64,000 bases of DNA, from contig JAQFVV010006476.1 of the NCBI GenBank assembly GCA_028023455.1, forward strand, positions 742,001 to 806,000. The letters run 5' to 3'. This DNA is from Epiperipatus broadwayi. Lineage: Eukaryota > Onychophora > Udeonychophora > Euonychophora > Peripatidae. Both the position numbers and the translations under genes were made by a program. Shown here one piece after another: positions 1 through 13,060 of this stretch (positions are counted from its first letter, which is position 1; each line of letters starts with the position of its first letter). The notes beneath the pieces were generated by a model. That model did no database searches. It was not told where the DNA came from and was given only the letters and a program-made list of their open reading frames with translations.

Positions 1-1854
1 AAACAATGAATCAACTCTATCAGTTTAATTGTGAGTAAATTGTTTATATAAATTCATTTGTTGCAAAAGGAATCAAGTTCTTGTTATATTTAATAACTTT
101 TGTATATTGTTAGAATTCAGTTTAGAATAAATCGGTATGATGTGTAAAATTATAATAATTTTTTTTTGTAAATTAATTAATTTTATTCTTTTGCCTGAGA
201 TTATTTATCTAAATTAACACATATGTCGACTAAATCTATCATTGAAACACATAAAACAATCAAAATACCCGCAATAACTTATGATATGGAGCCACTATTG
301 GTACTGCTTGCGTTTATGCAATTTATAATGCTCCACAAAAGAGTCTGTTCTCCAAGTTGCCCCAATGTTTTTTCTAAATCAACACATGTTCCGAAACAAC
401 AGTTTAAGTATTCACTGCAAAAATCTAACGTAAATCATGAGTTACACGAAATATGTCAATATATTTCATGCCTTTGCTAATCGCTTTTAGTTCTCTAACT
501 TGCCATACATAGTTTGAATTATTTTAAATACATATAGCAGTTTTGCCAATTTAAAACAAAAAATGTTAATTGTTCAATCATGGCTTAAGATATGAAACAT
601 TACTGACACATTTCATGTTGTTTTAACACACATTGACTCCTTAACATTTTTGTGAAAAGTAGCTAAATTATCGTTATGTACCATATGTGTTGATTTAGGG
701 ATGGTACTGCAGGCAGTTTGGTGAGAGAACCAGTCATCTTTTCACTGGGACACTGCAATTTTATAAAATTTGAACAGTCTAGAAGGGCCACAGAGGTTTA
801 ATGTTTAAATCAAATGATATAAGTGTGGCATTCTCACAATTTTCAAACCACTGTTTGACATAAGCAGTATTAATAACAGTTCACTATTTTACAGTTGAAA
901 GAAAACTCTTTAATCAATATAACTTTGTGTATGTGTGACTGCCAGACATCAAATTCTTTCACTGACAGCTGTTCATTATTTATTTTGTTTTTACTTATGA
1001 CAAAGGGTGTCTTGCATTATAGCATTCGCATCAGAAGTCAATGGAGTTGAAATTTTAGTTCAGCCATAAATATTTTACTGGTGAAATACACAAGATAGTT
1101 TTAATAGATGCTGGCATGTTCAGGTGTGTGTTGATCTCCCCAATGATTAGTTCATCTATGCTTTTTTTCTCCTTTGGCTACAGTTTTTTGGTGTGTGTTT
1201 TATTAATTATTGGTTTCCTGCTTCAATTTTGCACACTGAATGTGCTTGAAGCCTGCATAAAATACTTATATCAGCAAACATTTCAAATTGCATTGCCAAT
1301 ATTTTTATTTTTTCTATATTTATATAGTTGTATTGAAAAGAGTATTTCAGTAACTGAATGGAGACCCGTTGATTCTTTTTTCAGGCCTTAAACGAGCAGA
1401 GCAGGGCAAATTTCTAATATCCACTCCATATGTTCTTGTTATTACTATATGATGATTAATATAGTATACAAACATGAATGGACTTCTCACCATTACATTT
1501 CAGAGAGCATGATGTTTTTATTGACTTTGAGTTTAAGACGAAGAAACATAATAATCTAGTTGCCTGATAGTTCTTAAATGAAATATCAATTGAATTTTCT
1601 CGAAGTCAAAATGACTATGTGTGTGAATGAACTTATTTAAAATATATATTTTCAGTCATGACAGACAAACTAAATCATACTTCTTATTCCCAGGAGACTT
1701 AAGTCACTAGCCAAGACAGCTGTTAGTGACAGAATGCAGAAGGTACTATTAATTCCCTGATTGCAGACCCACGCCTGTTATATGATGATGATCTTTTGTT
1801 TAGATACTTAAACTGAAGTTCACTTTCAAATGAAAGAAGAGTGCATGAATTGAA
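1..1854. other. AT-rich sequence without recognisable gene
   Basis: Only short open frames without domain features. About 640-770 is a dispersed repeat related to 31370-31480 and 53640-53770, with shared core GGATGGTACTGCAGGCAG and an AGAGAACCAGTCA block. Nothing else is assigned. Confidence 0.5.
640..770 (+). repeat. Dispersed repeat 'CTGCAGGCAG / GAACCAGTCA', copy 1
   Basis: Shares ordered blocks with 31370-31480 and 53640-53770: TAGCTAAATTAT, then GATTTAGGGATGG, GCAGGCAG, AGAGAACCAGTCA and CACTGG. No coding capacity. Class unknown. Confidence 0.55.
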
Positions 1855-3955
1855 AGAAAAGTGTGGGTAAATTTGATTGTGATGATAGAAATGAGAGGAC
1901 AATTTATGAACTTCGCAGGAAAAAAAAATCTATTATGAATTTTTTTTTAAGAGAAAAGTGCTAAATGGAAGTGGACATGGAAGCATCCAAATGAAGGTTA
2001 CAGCAGAATTGGATATTTTAACTAACAGTTATGAGATGTAAGATACGTGTTAATGCAAAACTAGAAAGAGAAAAGTTATTAAGAAAATCAGTATTTATAT
2101 GTGATATTCCTAACCTTCAGAAACATTTCAGTGAATTTAAATTAAACCTTGCAAATCATTTTAGGAAAGTATTAACAGATTTTAAAGATGATTCAGATTT
2201 GAATGAACTCACCAATAAGAACTGCAACACATATAACTGGTACAAGAAAGCAGTAATTTATCCATAATTTTTTACTGAGATGACAATGAAGAAAAAAAAA
2301 AGGAATATGAAAATATATAAATAAGATCCATTAAGATGAATTGAATATCTAGTTTTATAAAATAGTATGAAAAAGGATTAATATAAGAAAATATAACTGT
2401 GAATTGGCATGGAAAGCTATTGAAAAATAGTCCTAAAAGTGTAAAACTATTATATGGAATTAGTGGAAAACTTATTTCTGCTATAAGAAGATAAGATAGA
2501 ATTCAAAAGAGAAATGACATGAAATGTGTAGACGAATTCTATGAAGAATTATATTAAAGTATAAGAAAACAGTATTCTCTACAATTGCTACATCTGAATT
2601 TTCCAGTATTTTAAATGAAGTGAGACATACAATTAAATCTATGAAAAGGGGGAAAACACTTGCTATTGATGGAATTATAATTGATATCTTAAAAGAAGCA
2701 GATGAAGAAATAGAAAAATTATTGGCAAAATTATATACCAATTATCTAAATAATAATGATGGATCAATTGATTGAAAGAATGCAGCCGTAATTTTAATAA
2801 TTAACAATTGTGATAGAAGACTATATTAGAAATTAGAGACCTATCAGTTCTAGACAAAATTTTTATCAAGATAATTACAATTCTTCTATGGCTAAATTTT
2901 GGACTTTAACCAACCAAAAGAACAAGCAGAATTTGAAAGTTATTTTAGCGCAGTATATCACATCCAAATATTGAGAAAAATTATAGAAAGGCCCTAACGG
3001 ATACCAGTTGCCATTATGTTTTGAATTTGTGGATTAGGAAAAGGCATTTCATTCTATAAGTATTTTTTCTGTAACACATTGAATCATCATAATGTAGACC
3101 CAGGATATATTTAACAGCAATAATTAGATTACATAATGATACTAAGAACATTAAGATAGGTATATGATAAAGTGACTCCATATTTCCAAAACTTATAGCA
3201 GTTTACAAGCAGTATTTTGTGGATTAAGATGGAAAATAAGGAATTAAAAGTCAAAGGAGATAAATTCAGTTATCTAAATTTTACAGATAATATAATTGTT
3301 TTTGCAAATAATGCTTCATAGCTTCAGAAATATTGCAAGAATTATGAGATGAAAATAAAAAACTAGGATTAAAGGTAAATACTAAAAGGATGTAAGTAAT
3401 ATTTGATGGATTTTCTCAAAAAGAGAAAGATTGATAATGGCAAATTAGACGTTAACAACTACAAATATCTTCATTGAACGGATGAAATTAAATATAGAAT
3501 TAGCCTAATATGGAGTGCTTTTAATAGAAATAACTTATTATTAAAAAGAAATGTGCCTACGTTTTTGAAAAGGAAGGTTTTTAAAAAATGAGTTTTCCCA
3601 ATTCGACAGAAGAGCAATACAGAGATTTCAGACCAATCAACAAAATATGGAGAGAGGTATATTGAAAGTAACAAGAAGGAATTGAAAATGAAATACATCT
3701 GCGGGAAAACAAACAGATATCACTGACATTGAAAAATTTAAGAGACTGAAATAGAGCTGAGCTGGACATATTGTTGAACGGGACAATAGATGGACAGTTG
3801 AAATCTTGAAATGGATCCCAAGAGATTGTAAAAGTCATAGAAAAAGATCACATGGTGGATATCTGAAATAAGGAAGCTTGTTGATGTGGAGAAACCTTCA
3901 CCCTCCAATGGATCAACAATAATTGAAAATGGTGATGATTTCAATAATTAATATA
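1855..3955 (+). pseudogene. Decayed RTE-type LINE (endonuclease to 3' end)
   Basis: Broken reading frames show, in order, endonuclease-domain remnants (1860-2270, including VMRCKIRVNAKLEREK), a reverse-transcriptase start (about 2600-2990, with a KRGKTPAIDGIIIDILKEA-like block, NAAVILI and 'NYRPIS'-like remnants), RT palm remnants near 3395-3490, and the C-terminal WAGHI...NRWTVEI...W.PRD block at 3745-3840. It ends in a GATGATT-like tail near 3950, as in other 3' ends here. Many stops and frameshifts; inactive. Related fragments lie at 32555-32806, 33915-34063, 36060-36720, 36765-38450, 40620-40805 and 52390-52865. Confidence 0.75.
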
Positions 3956-4825
3956 AATATGAACTATATGGTTAGTTAATTTCAGTATCACTACCTGTGC
4001 CAAATGTAAAGGATGGATAAAGCGGTTGGAAAAATAATGTAAGATATAAGTAAAACTAATTATTTAGTTTGATTTTAATCTCCTAAATGTTTTATCAGAA
4101 CTGCTGAAATTAACAGTATGTGTAGTATATATATTTTTATATTTGAATTTGAGTACAGTGGATATCCATTATATTTTCTTCCAAACCCTTTTGTGTATAT
4201 CATATTCTGCTTACAATAGGTCATATTTTGTTGATATACTTTTATTATAATAAAATGTGTATGTGTTTATAAATTAAATTTACAATATAAAAATTTCAAA
4301 AAATATAATTTTCTTAATTAACATTTCCTCAAAGATTACAAATAATACCCAACTTATGTTACCATATTTTTATTTTTAAAAAAATAAATAGCAGAATTGT
4401 ATCACAATGTAATATGCTCTGGGCGACATTATTTTTCTTCGCTAAGTTTTTTTTTTTTACCTATGGAAATTAAACGACAGTCTTATATTCAGCAGACTAC
4501 AGCCTCTAGTTTTGATGATTTATGAAGTTATCGATTTTCGATTCTATACAATTATTCTTATTTGCCATTGCTCATTTTTGATTAAATTTCAAACTTTAAG
4601 CATTCTGACATAACATAATAACTTTCATTTTACTATTTAAGAGATACTTAATATTGGAAAACATTTTATTATGCTAAATACTGTATATATCAAATTTGAA
4701 AAAAAAATAAAATGTGTGTGCTTTCAATATAAGCTAAAGAAACATTGATGCTTTAGTCTCAAATTTTATGTTTTTCTTTTTTATAGAAAGCATATAAGTG
4801 AAATAGTGTATACATATTAATGTAG

Positions 4826-5281
4826 CAAAATTAACAAAGCTTATGCCACACTTGAATGAGAAGCTATAAAGATACACAGAAATTATTACACGCTAAGCGC
4901 TTTCGAGGTCTTTTGCCTCATATTCATAGCGGTACTGTGAGCTGCAGAATGAAAAAATAGGGCAAGGGAAACAAAACAGTATGCAAAGCATATGCAAATG
5001 AACTAGATAGTCCAACGTTTGGAGATGTCAAAGCAGGTATCTCGTCTATTGATGGAGTTATTATTGCCATTAATAAAATATGCTTCTCTGATTTTCCGCT
5101 TGATGTCATTTGCATATGCTTTGCGTACTGTTTTGTTTCCCTTGCCCTATTTTTTCATTCTGCAGCTCACAGTACCGCTATGAATACGAGGCAAAAGACC
5201 TCGAAAGCGCTTAGCGTTTAATAATTTCTGTGTATCTTTATAGCTTCTCATTCAAGTGTGGCATACGCTTTGTTAATTTTG
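4826..5281. repeat. Fold-back element with about 175-bp arms
   Basis: Arms at about 4826-5000 and 5106-5281 are near-perfect inverted copies around a 105-bp spacer. Each arm contains GAGGCAAAAGACCTCGAAAG followed by CGCTTAGCG, a hairpin then GAAAGCGCT. This resembles a decayed hammerhead core like the one at 53990-54040. Confidence 0.8.
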
Positions 5282-6812
5282 TATATTAAATTATCGAATG
5301 AGAAGTCTTAAAATCTTTAATATTAATGTAGCGTATATTGCAGTTTCACCATATACCATTAGCATCTGATTTAATTCTATATATATCCTTTCAAAAAAGT
5401 ATTTATATTTGTACAACTTATATCTTGATATAAATGGCCACTTTGTCTATGATGAATCCTACAACTGCACTTTTGGTACAGTCATTGATTGTTGAACCTT
5501 CCATCAGGCTGAGAACGTAACATTTATATTGTATCAATTCTTAATAGTCAAAAATTATGATTAGCATGTGTGTATAAGTATTATAAAGACCTAACTGATC
5601 AGTGAACTATGGAAACAATATGAATAAAAGACTAATCTGTTAGATTTTTATTACATATATTAACAGTACGGAGTTTCATTTTATTATATATATATATTTG
5701 TGTGTGTGTGTGTAGTATAGTCAGAATAATTATTTTGACCCTCATTGTGTAGCTTTGCTTTGAATGGCTTTTTAAAATCACTTATGATTTGCTTGCTTCT
5801 TTAGGGCAAGGATTAAGTTGCACCAATCTTCAGAAAATGCTAAGGTATTATTTATTATCATTATTAAATCAAAAAAAAAAAAAGCACATCAGCAAATAGA
5901 TTATTTCAGGAGCATTATTTTGTTTTATATTTCACTTTTTATTTTACCACTTTTATTTATCCCCCTTCATCCTTTTCGCTCATTTAATTTTAGCTTTGTT
6001 TTCCTTGTTTGCTGTGCTTTTGTTTTTTTTCCTTTCCATTTTAGTTCTTATTTTTTTTAAAGATATTATTTAATATTTTAAAAATTATTTGATATATTTG
6101 AACTATAAATTCATTATAATAGAATATAATTAAAGAAAAGAGAATTAAATATCATTTAGAATTATTGACTTATTTGATTAGAAAATAAAATAAATGTTTT
6201 AAGATTAATTTTTGTTCAGCTTTAGTACTTTGTATATAAATATTTGTGTTGGAAAACTTTTTAGAGTTACTGTTATTGAGCTTATCTTAAAATTATATTT
6301 TTAATTGAAGTATATATTTAAACATTAATCTAAAATTTGCTTTTTTTTAAACTGTCAATTTATTCTGTATGGATATGTATGTTTTGCACCAATTTATCAT
6401 CCTCATTGAACCAGTATTTGTTACTTATTGATTTCCCTTACATTTGACTATATTCTATTGTGCTTGTCTAAAGAATCATTCAGTTTATTAATATGAAAGA
6501 TATTTCACCATGAAAAAGTCTTTTACTGTCAGTTCTTCATTAACTAGAGCATATTATTCTCCTTGCTAAAAATGTAACAACAAACCACTCAGTTGGACCA
6601 AAACCAATGCAATTCTTCATTTAATTGTTATATAATATAAGCTAAATAATCAGTAATTACAGATCCATATATTGAGTTGTGTGTGTATATGTATATATAA
6701 TATAGATATAAATAATTTTTAGTATCATCATATTTATTTCACTCAATTTAATATTTGAATAATACTCTATATTTTTGTTGCAAAAGTAATATTTTAACTT
6801 TTTTTTCCCATA
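5282..6812. other. AT-rich intergenic sequence, nothing assigned
   Basis: Contains a TG microsatellite near 5699-5713 and T-rich tracts. No domain-bearing frame on either strand. Confidence 0.5.
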
Positions 6813-6912
6813 TGTCAAAGCATCGGCCAGGAAGCAAACCCGTGACAACTGTCTGTAAGCAACTGCCTGCTTGCAAGGCAGCTGCTCTGACCTCGAGTAC
6901 CAACGCTTGACA
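6813..6912 (-). repeat. tRNA-like repeat with extended terminal stem, copy 1
   Basis: On the minus strand, terminal TGTCAAGCGTTGG and CCGATGCTTTGACA can pair. Between them are D-arm-like AGAGCAGCTGCC, an anticodon-arm-like CTTGCAAG and a B-box-like CGGGTTTGCTTCC. It is too degenerate to be a functional tRNA; the class may be tRNA-derived. Confidence 0.6.
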
Positions 6913-6919
6913 AGTCATA

Positions 6920-8063
6920 CTTTAACTTTTGTCCAACTTAAATACAAATAAAAAAAAAATTAGATTGTTTTTAGTCTCTTCAAAAAAGAAATTGTATTGC
7001 ATTTAATTGATGTGGATATGGTGAAAAGAATAAATTGTGTATAAATGTCTTATTAAAATTATAAATGTGTTTGCCTATTTTTCATTTTTGAAAGATTCCA
7101 TTCTCCTTAAAGGGGATTTCGAGTTTTCTTGGGTATAAATGTATACAGGTATACTCAAATGTAGTTTATATATTATATTATTCTTCTTGTATTTTTAAAT
7201 CAATTTTTTTTTTTTTTTTTTTTACACAGTGAGAAGATGTTTCCAGGCATTTGTCATCTGTATATTGATATGTAAAGAAAAATAAAATATAATTTTTTTT
7301 TTTTTTTTTAACTTTTGTATACTTTATTATTTGATTTGTTTTATTTACATGAACAAGCAATTAAAATTGTTTTATAAGTTAATGAAAACACATATTTGTA
7401 CCTACTGTTGTAATCTTTTCTTTTGTTTTTTAGTAATTTTAGATATTTCTAAAAAAAATGAGAACATATTTAAAACAATAACATAATATTCGATTAAAAT
7501 CATATTGCACTATTTTTTTTAAATGAAGAAAAAGTATCAAAATATTTTACTTTTATGGTATCAATAAGAATTTTAATGATTTCTTGAGTAATATTAAAAA
7601 TATTCCATGTAAAATTAATTAAAAATTATATTTATTTCTAAACTTTCCTTTATTCATGTATTTTTCAGCTAGGCAATCATTACTACAAAATAAGTTATAA
7701 TACTTTTAGAGTTTAATAATTAGCCTATAGAAAGTTTTACATGTGATTTCCATAACTACATACATTTAAAAATCTATTTTTAATGAATATAGCTAATTAT
7801 AAAAATAAAAAAAATTGTTTGTAGATCTTTAAACTGTTTTACTGTTTGCAACCTACATATGTATTTTTAAGAAATTCAAATTTTTTTAAATAAACTGAGC
7901 ATTATATGTAGATTATAAAATATTAACAAACTATCTTTGTGTACCAGCACAAATTTTACTACTCATTCGTATATTCTAGTAATCTTAACTAACCTACGTG
8001 CTTTTTTAAAAAATGTTAAAAAATTTAACCTGCTATGAAAATGTGGCTTAATATTTAGTATTT
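6920..8063. other. 3' flank of the LRR gene, very AT-rich
   Basis: Contains poly-T runs at 7206-7223 and 7293-7309. Two TTTATT sites (7631 and 7651) could be minus-strand poly(A) signals of the gene. No other gene recognised. Confidence 0.45.
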
Positions 8064-8181
8064 CTAAAAAATAATCTCATTGCTTAAAATATGAAATGCT
8101 GTGCTATATCGATGGCTTGGTGGTAGTGGTAATCCTTCACTAGATTCCAGTAGTTGGTCTATATCCCGATTTTGCGATAAT
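8064..8181 (-). CDS. Coding exon 3: cytoplasmic tail and stop
   Basis: One base completes Lys315, then 38 codons lead to TAG at 8066-8064. The exon follows a strong pyrimidine tract and acceptor (TTTTTTCTTTCTAG), and its phase matches the donor of exon 2. The tail is polar with an acidic patch (DIDQLLESSEG) and a short proline stretch (LPLPPS) followed by HRYS, possible docking or phosphorylation sites. I recognise no known tail motif. The exon is short, so the call rests on splice signals and phase. TTTATT at 7631-7636 and 7651-7656, which reads AATAAA on the minus strand, could serve as a poly(A) signal about 0.4 kb downstream. Confidence 0.72.
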
Positions 8182-8865
8182 CTAGAAAGAAAAAACACTT
8201 ATATAGATAAAGCAAATTGATTAATATCTGCAGTAATGAAATAGATCTTTTTATAAGTTTTAATATATTTAAAATTACTTTGAATCCCATATTTTTTAAA
8301 ATTTGCAGATGATAAATCCAGCATAAGTATGCATATTTTCTTAAAAAGAAATTATGAAGTTCAGATAGTAAAAAGCTGTTTGTTAAAGGAAACTATGGAG
8401 AAGAATTGTGGATAAATAAGCAGTTGAAATCTATTATTGGAGTTTGAAAGTAAATAGGCGATAAAAGTATGAGATATAAGAAAATAGATTAAAACATGGA
8501 TATCTACTGATTTTTTAAAAAAAAAAAATACATGGGAGATGGTCTAATTTATGAAAGTAAATGAGAAATAATTTTTTAAAAAATCAAACCCATCTTTCTT
8601 AGTAATTTTTCAATTCTTATTTTATTAAAATTAATCTATCTGACAATTTTGATTGCCCACCAATCTTCCTTGCTCCAAGACATATATATAAATACATGAA
8701 TACAACAAATACTTAATCATATAAACAAACATATCTGTATTTATATATTGGACTATTTCCATCATCTAATATGAGTATTGAATGCCATCCTTTGGCAGGA
8801 TGGCTACTTAAAACTTCAAGAATCTAAGGATCCAGGTTAGATTCCCATGCTGTTACTGATCAGGC

Positions 8866-8932
8866 TAGCAACACCTGAAGAAGAGGAAAGAATAATACCT
8901 CTCGAAACATGCATTTACTAACCTGTGTGCTA
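8866..8932 (+). ncRNA. Hammerhead-like motif, core partly matching
   Basis: CTGAAGA (8875-8881) is followed by stem AGAGG/CCTCT and then CGAAAC (8903-8908). Outer stem TAGC(A)ACAC pairs with GTGTGCTA (8925-8932). The stem III and cleavage triplet are not clear, so this is a relic or a variant. Confidence 0.45.
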
Positions 8933-9235
8933 TTACTAATAGTCGGATGTATTTGGATTATTTAAATAAAGCTAAATTTTTCTAAAGACATTCAGTATTC
9001 AGATGATGGAAATAATCCAGTGTATAAATAAAACTAAAACACCACCATCACAAATCTTCAGGAAAATACATTATATCTACTATAAATGTCTCATTTCTTT
9101 ACATATATCTTATGGAAATAATGCAATTTTTTTAGTTAAGAGTAGAATAATAAAATGGAAAATGATTATTTATAATGGTCAGGCTAAGATGTATGTTGTG
9201 TATATAAATATATATTAATTGTATGATTATGTTTG

Positions 9236-9285
9236 GATATTGTAGCTCTGATGAAGACTGCAGGATAATTGAAACTGTAAGAGTA
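9236..9285 (+). ncRNA. Hammerhead-like ribozyme, TGTAA type
   Basis: CTGATGA at 9248-9254 and GAAAC at 9271-9275 are followed by T and GTA, the family's cleavage triplet. It has the same spacing and AGACTGC stem-II sequence as the motif at 21736-21795. Stem II and stem I pairing are degraded, so activity is doubtful. Confidence 0.5.
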
Positions 9286-9841
9286 AAAGTTTTGGTGTAA
9301 AAAATAGTATTGTTAAGTGTATAAGAAAGTTGGAAATGGTATCATATATCTTATTACCTATATCGATATTGTAACGGAATGGGTTTTTATCTGCTATTGT
9401 AATAGGTCATCAATAAATAAGAGTCATTCATGGATACTTGCACCTTATACCCATTTTAGCTTAATTCATGGGAGATGAGAAATTAATAAATAAATATTAA
9501 ACTATACACCTAGACTCACCTCATCCTTGCCATGTTACATTTCTGTTGTTCCCAGGGTTCAAACTCATGGAGAATCTGCATAATCGTCTAGTTCAGGGTA
9601 TATTAATATCACTTAAAATGCAGATATGCATGGACATGTTTGGGATATAAGAATAGGTGTGGATATGCCAATATGTGTAAAATTATATGTAAGTATGTGA
9701 CAAGATATGACTAATTGAATATAGAAAAATACACCGAGAGTTTTTAATTTAAACACATATATTTAAAAATATATTTACAATAAATATTTTAATATTAAAA
9801 TTTATAACAAACTATAAAATATTTAATTTAACATCTATAGA

Positions 9842-9898
9842 TCCAACACTCCTCACTGACGAAGGCCACAAGCCAGAAACTAGTCTGAGGATATTGGA
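9842..9898 (+). ncRNA. Hammerhead ribozyme, family H1, intact core
   Basis: CTGACGA (9856-9862), stem II GGC/GCC, GAAAC (9876-9880) and a minimal self-complementary ACTAGT stem III ending GTC at 9885. Stem I is TCCTCA with TGAGGA (six Watson-Crick pairs), then an internal loop and TCCAA with TTGGA. Position 7 of the core tolerates any base, so the C is acceptable. Predicted cleavage is after C9885. The very short stem III suggests activity as a dimer, as known for type I ribozymes of Penelope elements and retrozymes. Confidence 0.75.
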
Positions 9899-10005
9899 TG
9901 AGTAGGCACTAGATAGGGATTTTATGCACAAGCCTTCTGGCATCTATTGATTACCCTTGTTGGCACAGGGTGGCACTACTGTATGGAGAATTTTATCTAT
10001 GTTAC
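9842..10005 (+). repeat. Hammerhead-headed repeat (family H1), copy with ribozyme
   Basis: Begins with a complete hammerhead, then the family body: GGATGAGTAGGCACTAGAT, a CACAAGCCTTCTGGCAT block, and GGTGGCACTACTGTATGG. Other copies are at 10246-10460, 10461-10582, 18951-19024, 23936-23976, 30722-30985, 34598-34803 and 39471-39985. No protein-coding capacity; probably a non-autonomous retroelement. Confidence 0.75.
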
Positions 10006-10245
10006 TCTTTGCTTATAATTTATTTCAAATCCTTGCCCCCTACAAAGAATAGCCATTTGATGTCCATGTTAATATAAATGAAATTTATATTTATGATTGT
10101 CTCATTCATTCTTGCTATATTATATGGAAATCATAATTCATTTTATTTTCATTAACACGATATATTAAATTTCTTTCTGTAATAGTCATGATATGGGATC
10201 CCCTTGTTATATACTATAGTAATGATACAGATAAGAGCCAGTAAA

Positions 10246-10460
10246 CATCACATGACCACCTTTTATGCTTGTGTATAACTTGTTAAAACAGGCAAAACTC
10301 ACTATATGTATTGCCAAACACAGCAAGCTACAGTAATCAATGGATGCCAGAAGGCTTGTGCATAAAATCCTCACCTAGTGCCTACTCATCCAATATCCCC
10401 AGACTAGTTTCTGGCTTATGGCCTTCGTCAGTGATGAGCCTTGGATCTGAGAGCACTGCA
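10246..10460 (-). repeat. Family H1 repeat, minus-strand copy with ribozyme
   Basis: Carries the full body and head in reverse. It abuts, head to head, the plus copy that starts at 10461. Confidence 0.75.
10389..10445 (-). ncRNA. Hammerhead ribozyme, family H1, intact core
   Basis: CTGACGA at 10431-10425, GAAAC at 10411-10407, triplet GTC ending at 10402. Stem II GGC/GCC and the TCCAA/TTGGA outer stem are kept. Confidence 0.75.
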
Positions 10461-10582
10461 TCTGGGGATATTGGATGAGTAGGCACTAGATGGGGATTTT
10501 ATGCACAAGCCTTCTGGCACCTATTGATTATTCTAGCTTGCTGTGTGTGGCAATATATATAGTGAGTTTTGCCTGTTTTAGA
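10461..10582 (+). repeat. Family H1 repeat starting at the cleavage site
   Basis: Starts TC|TGGGGATATTGG, within two bases of the ribozyme cleavage position. The upstream sequence belongs to the minus copy. The body runs to GAGTTTTGCCTGTTTTA. Confidence 0.7.
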
Positions 10583-12171
10583 TACAGATAAGAAAGATTA
10601 TTTATGATAGAAATAGTTAGTCAAGTATATTGAAAATATTTAACAAAAATATTAGTATAAACAAACGAAAAATATATAACTGCTATTATACAAATGTTTG
10701 AAGTAAATACGTATTAGGTAAAATTTGACCTTTTTCAGGATAATGATCGGATTTGTACGCAAATAAGTTCTTGTAACCTATATTTTATTTTACTTACAAT
10801 AGTGGCAATAATATTTTTCCATTATATTACACTTATTTCCCCCCTTTATCCATATTAAAGGAAAGAAATGAAAACATTTACATGAAATATACAAATAAAT
10901 AAAATTCTTGTCAACTTAAATCTTGATTTAAAGTTCATTAGGAAAAATGGCCTAATGAGTTATTCTTATAATCCTCAATCCATTTCGGTTAGAGATGGTA
11001 AAATGTGAATGTTCTAGAACACCCATTAAGTCACATCCTTTATATCTTTGGAACTTCTGCTTTGAAGTGGAGAGTTGTTGGATTCATTTATTAAGAGTCA
11101 ACTTGATGTTTCATGGCTCGTGTATAAAGTGCTAGAACAATTTCATCCCAGTTCTGACAATTACAGCTCCATGAGCGATGACTTTCCGCAATGTCGCTTT
11201 TGCAATTAGCAATGCATGGTTGTCTATCTTATATAATTTTATTAGAATCTGATGAAATAACCAATATTTTGGCTATTAAATCAATCAAACTTTTATCTCA
11301 ATTCAGAGAAGAGGCTTGTTCCTCTTTTTCCTAATCACATGAGGTTGTTCTATCTAAGATAATTTTAGATGACTTAATATTAAGTTCATGATTTTGATTT
11401 AGGTCCATTGTTTATGTCATTAATGATCATTATACATAGATAATATGTAAATAAAATTATTTGTTATTTCTTTACTTTAAAATCTTTCAGTTCTTGCTTG
11501 CATTTAACTTTATCCAATCATATTTCTCTCATATTGTTGTAATGTGTCAGAGTTACATCACAATTAGTAGGATAATTTTAATACAGGTTGTCATGTATGC
11601 CTTTTATAATTTAATTCAAATACATATTTGTTGTATGATTAAGTTGGGGTTTAAATGAGTATAACACTTAATGGTTTGTCAATTATAGTGCTTTATTTTT
11701 ATTAGTGTAATGTTTACTAAAGAATGATAATATATTGGATCTTGGATTCAAATTAGGCCAAAAGGTGTGTAAATGATATTGGAGGGATGTAAAGGCCACA
11801 CCTTACAATATATACATACATGCACACATACCAAATATATATATTCATCAATTACAACTATACATGCATATAGTATCCCTATTTATATACAATACATAAA
11901 TATCACCAATATATATCTTAAACACATATACATACACTAAAAATTGCTCAAAACTTATGCTATATCTATATCAATTAACTATTTTATATTATGCATATAA
12001 AAACTAAAATATAGTTAACCTATGAAACTTATTTATATATTAATTTTTATTGTTGAACACATGAAATTTAAAATTCAAATTATTTTTATTATATTTTGTC
12101 TTAACCCCAATACCCACCTTATAATTCAGCTTATTGAAGTGTCACTAATTTAAATTTGCTTTTTTTATATC

Positions 12172-12256
12172 TGTCAAATTGTCGGCGGGGAAGCGAACCC
12201 AGGGACAACCGCTTGTACGGCAGCCGTGCTAACTACTCGGCCACCAACATTTGACA
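12172..12256 (-). repeat. tRNA-like repeat with extended terminal stem, copy 2
   Basis: The best-preserved copy: GGTGGCCGAGTAGTTAGCAC (A-box region), an anticodon-loop-like GTACAAG, and TGGGTTCGCTTCC (B-box region), flanked by TGTCAAAtGTTGG and GCCGACAATTTGACA. Confidence 0.65.
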
Positions 12257-13060
12257 AAACTTTTACTGTTATATAATAGCTATCTTAAGATGTTTTATAT
12301 AACTAATTTTCATTTCTTCCATACTTATTACTTTAATAAACATTGAACAAGAAGTAAGAAAGGTAGATTTGTTTGGTAGTTTAATTTTATCAATGGATAA
12401 AGAAGAGATAGGTTGATAATATATTTCATGGAGAAATAATTTAAAGAATGACTTGAGAAGATGATAATTAGAAACAGCTTAAAAGTTGTAATTATTGGTG
12501 ATTTTTATACATGTATTAAAGATATATATTAATTTTGTTAGTGCTATGTGAATTATTTTTATTGTTTGTGTATATTCATTGTATCCCAGTGAAATGGTAA
12601 GTGCTTTTCTCCCTAATCTTGACAGCTGTCTCTTGAGTTAATATCTTTTGTAAGACATAAGTTATTCACAGAAATTTTTTGTGATTAATTTGTCTGTATC
12701 ATGAGTTATAAGAGAACTATGACTGTTTCTACGTTAGTAAATAATTTTCATTGTTTTCCCTGCCATCACAAAATCTTAGAAAGCACACAGTTCAAATGCT
12801 TAAGTAGCAGTTTCGCCCTAACCAAACCATGTTACTACATAACAATTCAGAGATAAATAGTCAATTGAACTTATGCAAAACTTTCAGCTATGAGATTACT
12901 GGTCATGGCAGGCGTACTTCAAGAACACATCTCATAAAGTCGTAAATTGAGAGTAATAGAAAATTTTTGATTCTAAATCTAATAGGTATCTAATTCAATT
13001 ATTTGTTTTGGTATTTGAAAGTGACTGGTGTACTTAAAATATTCTGATGAATTACAATTT

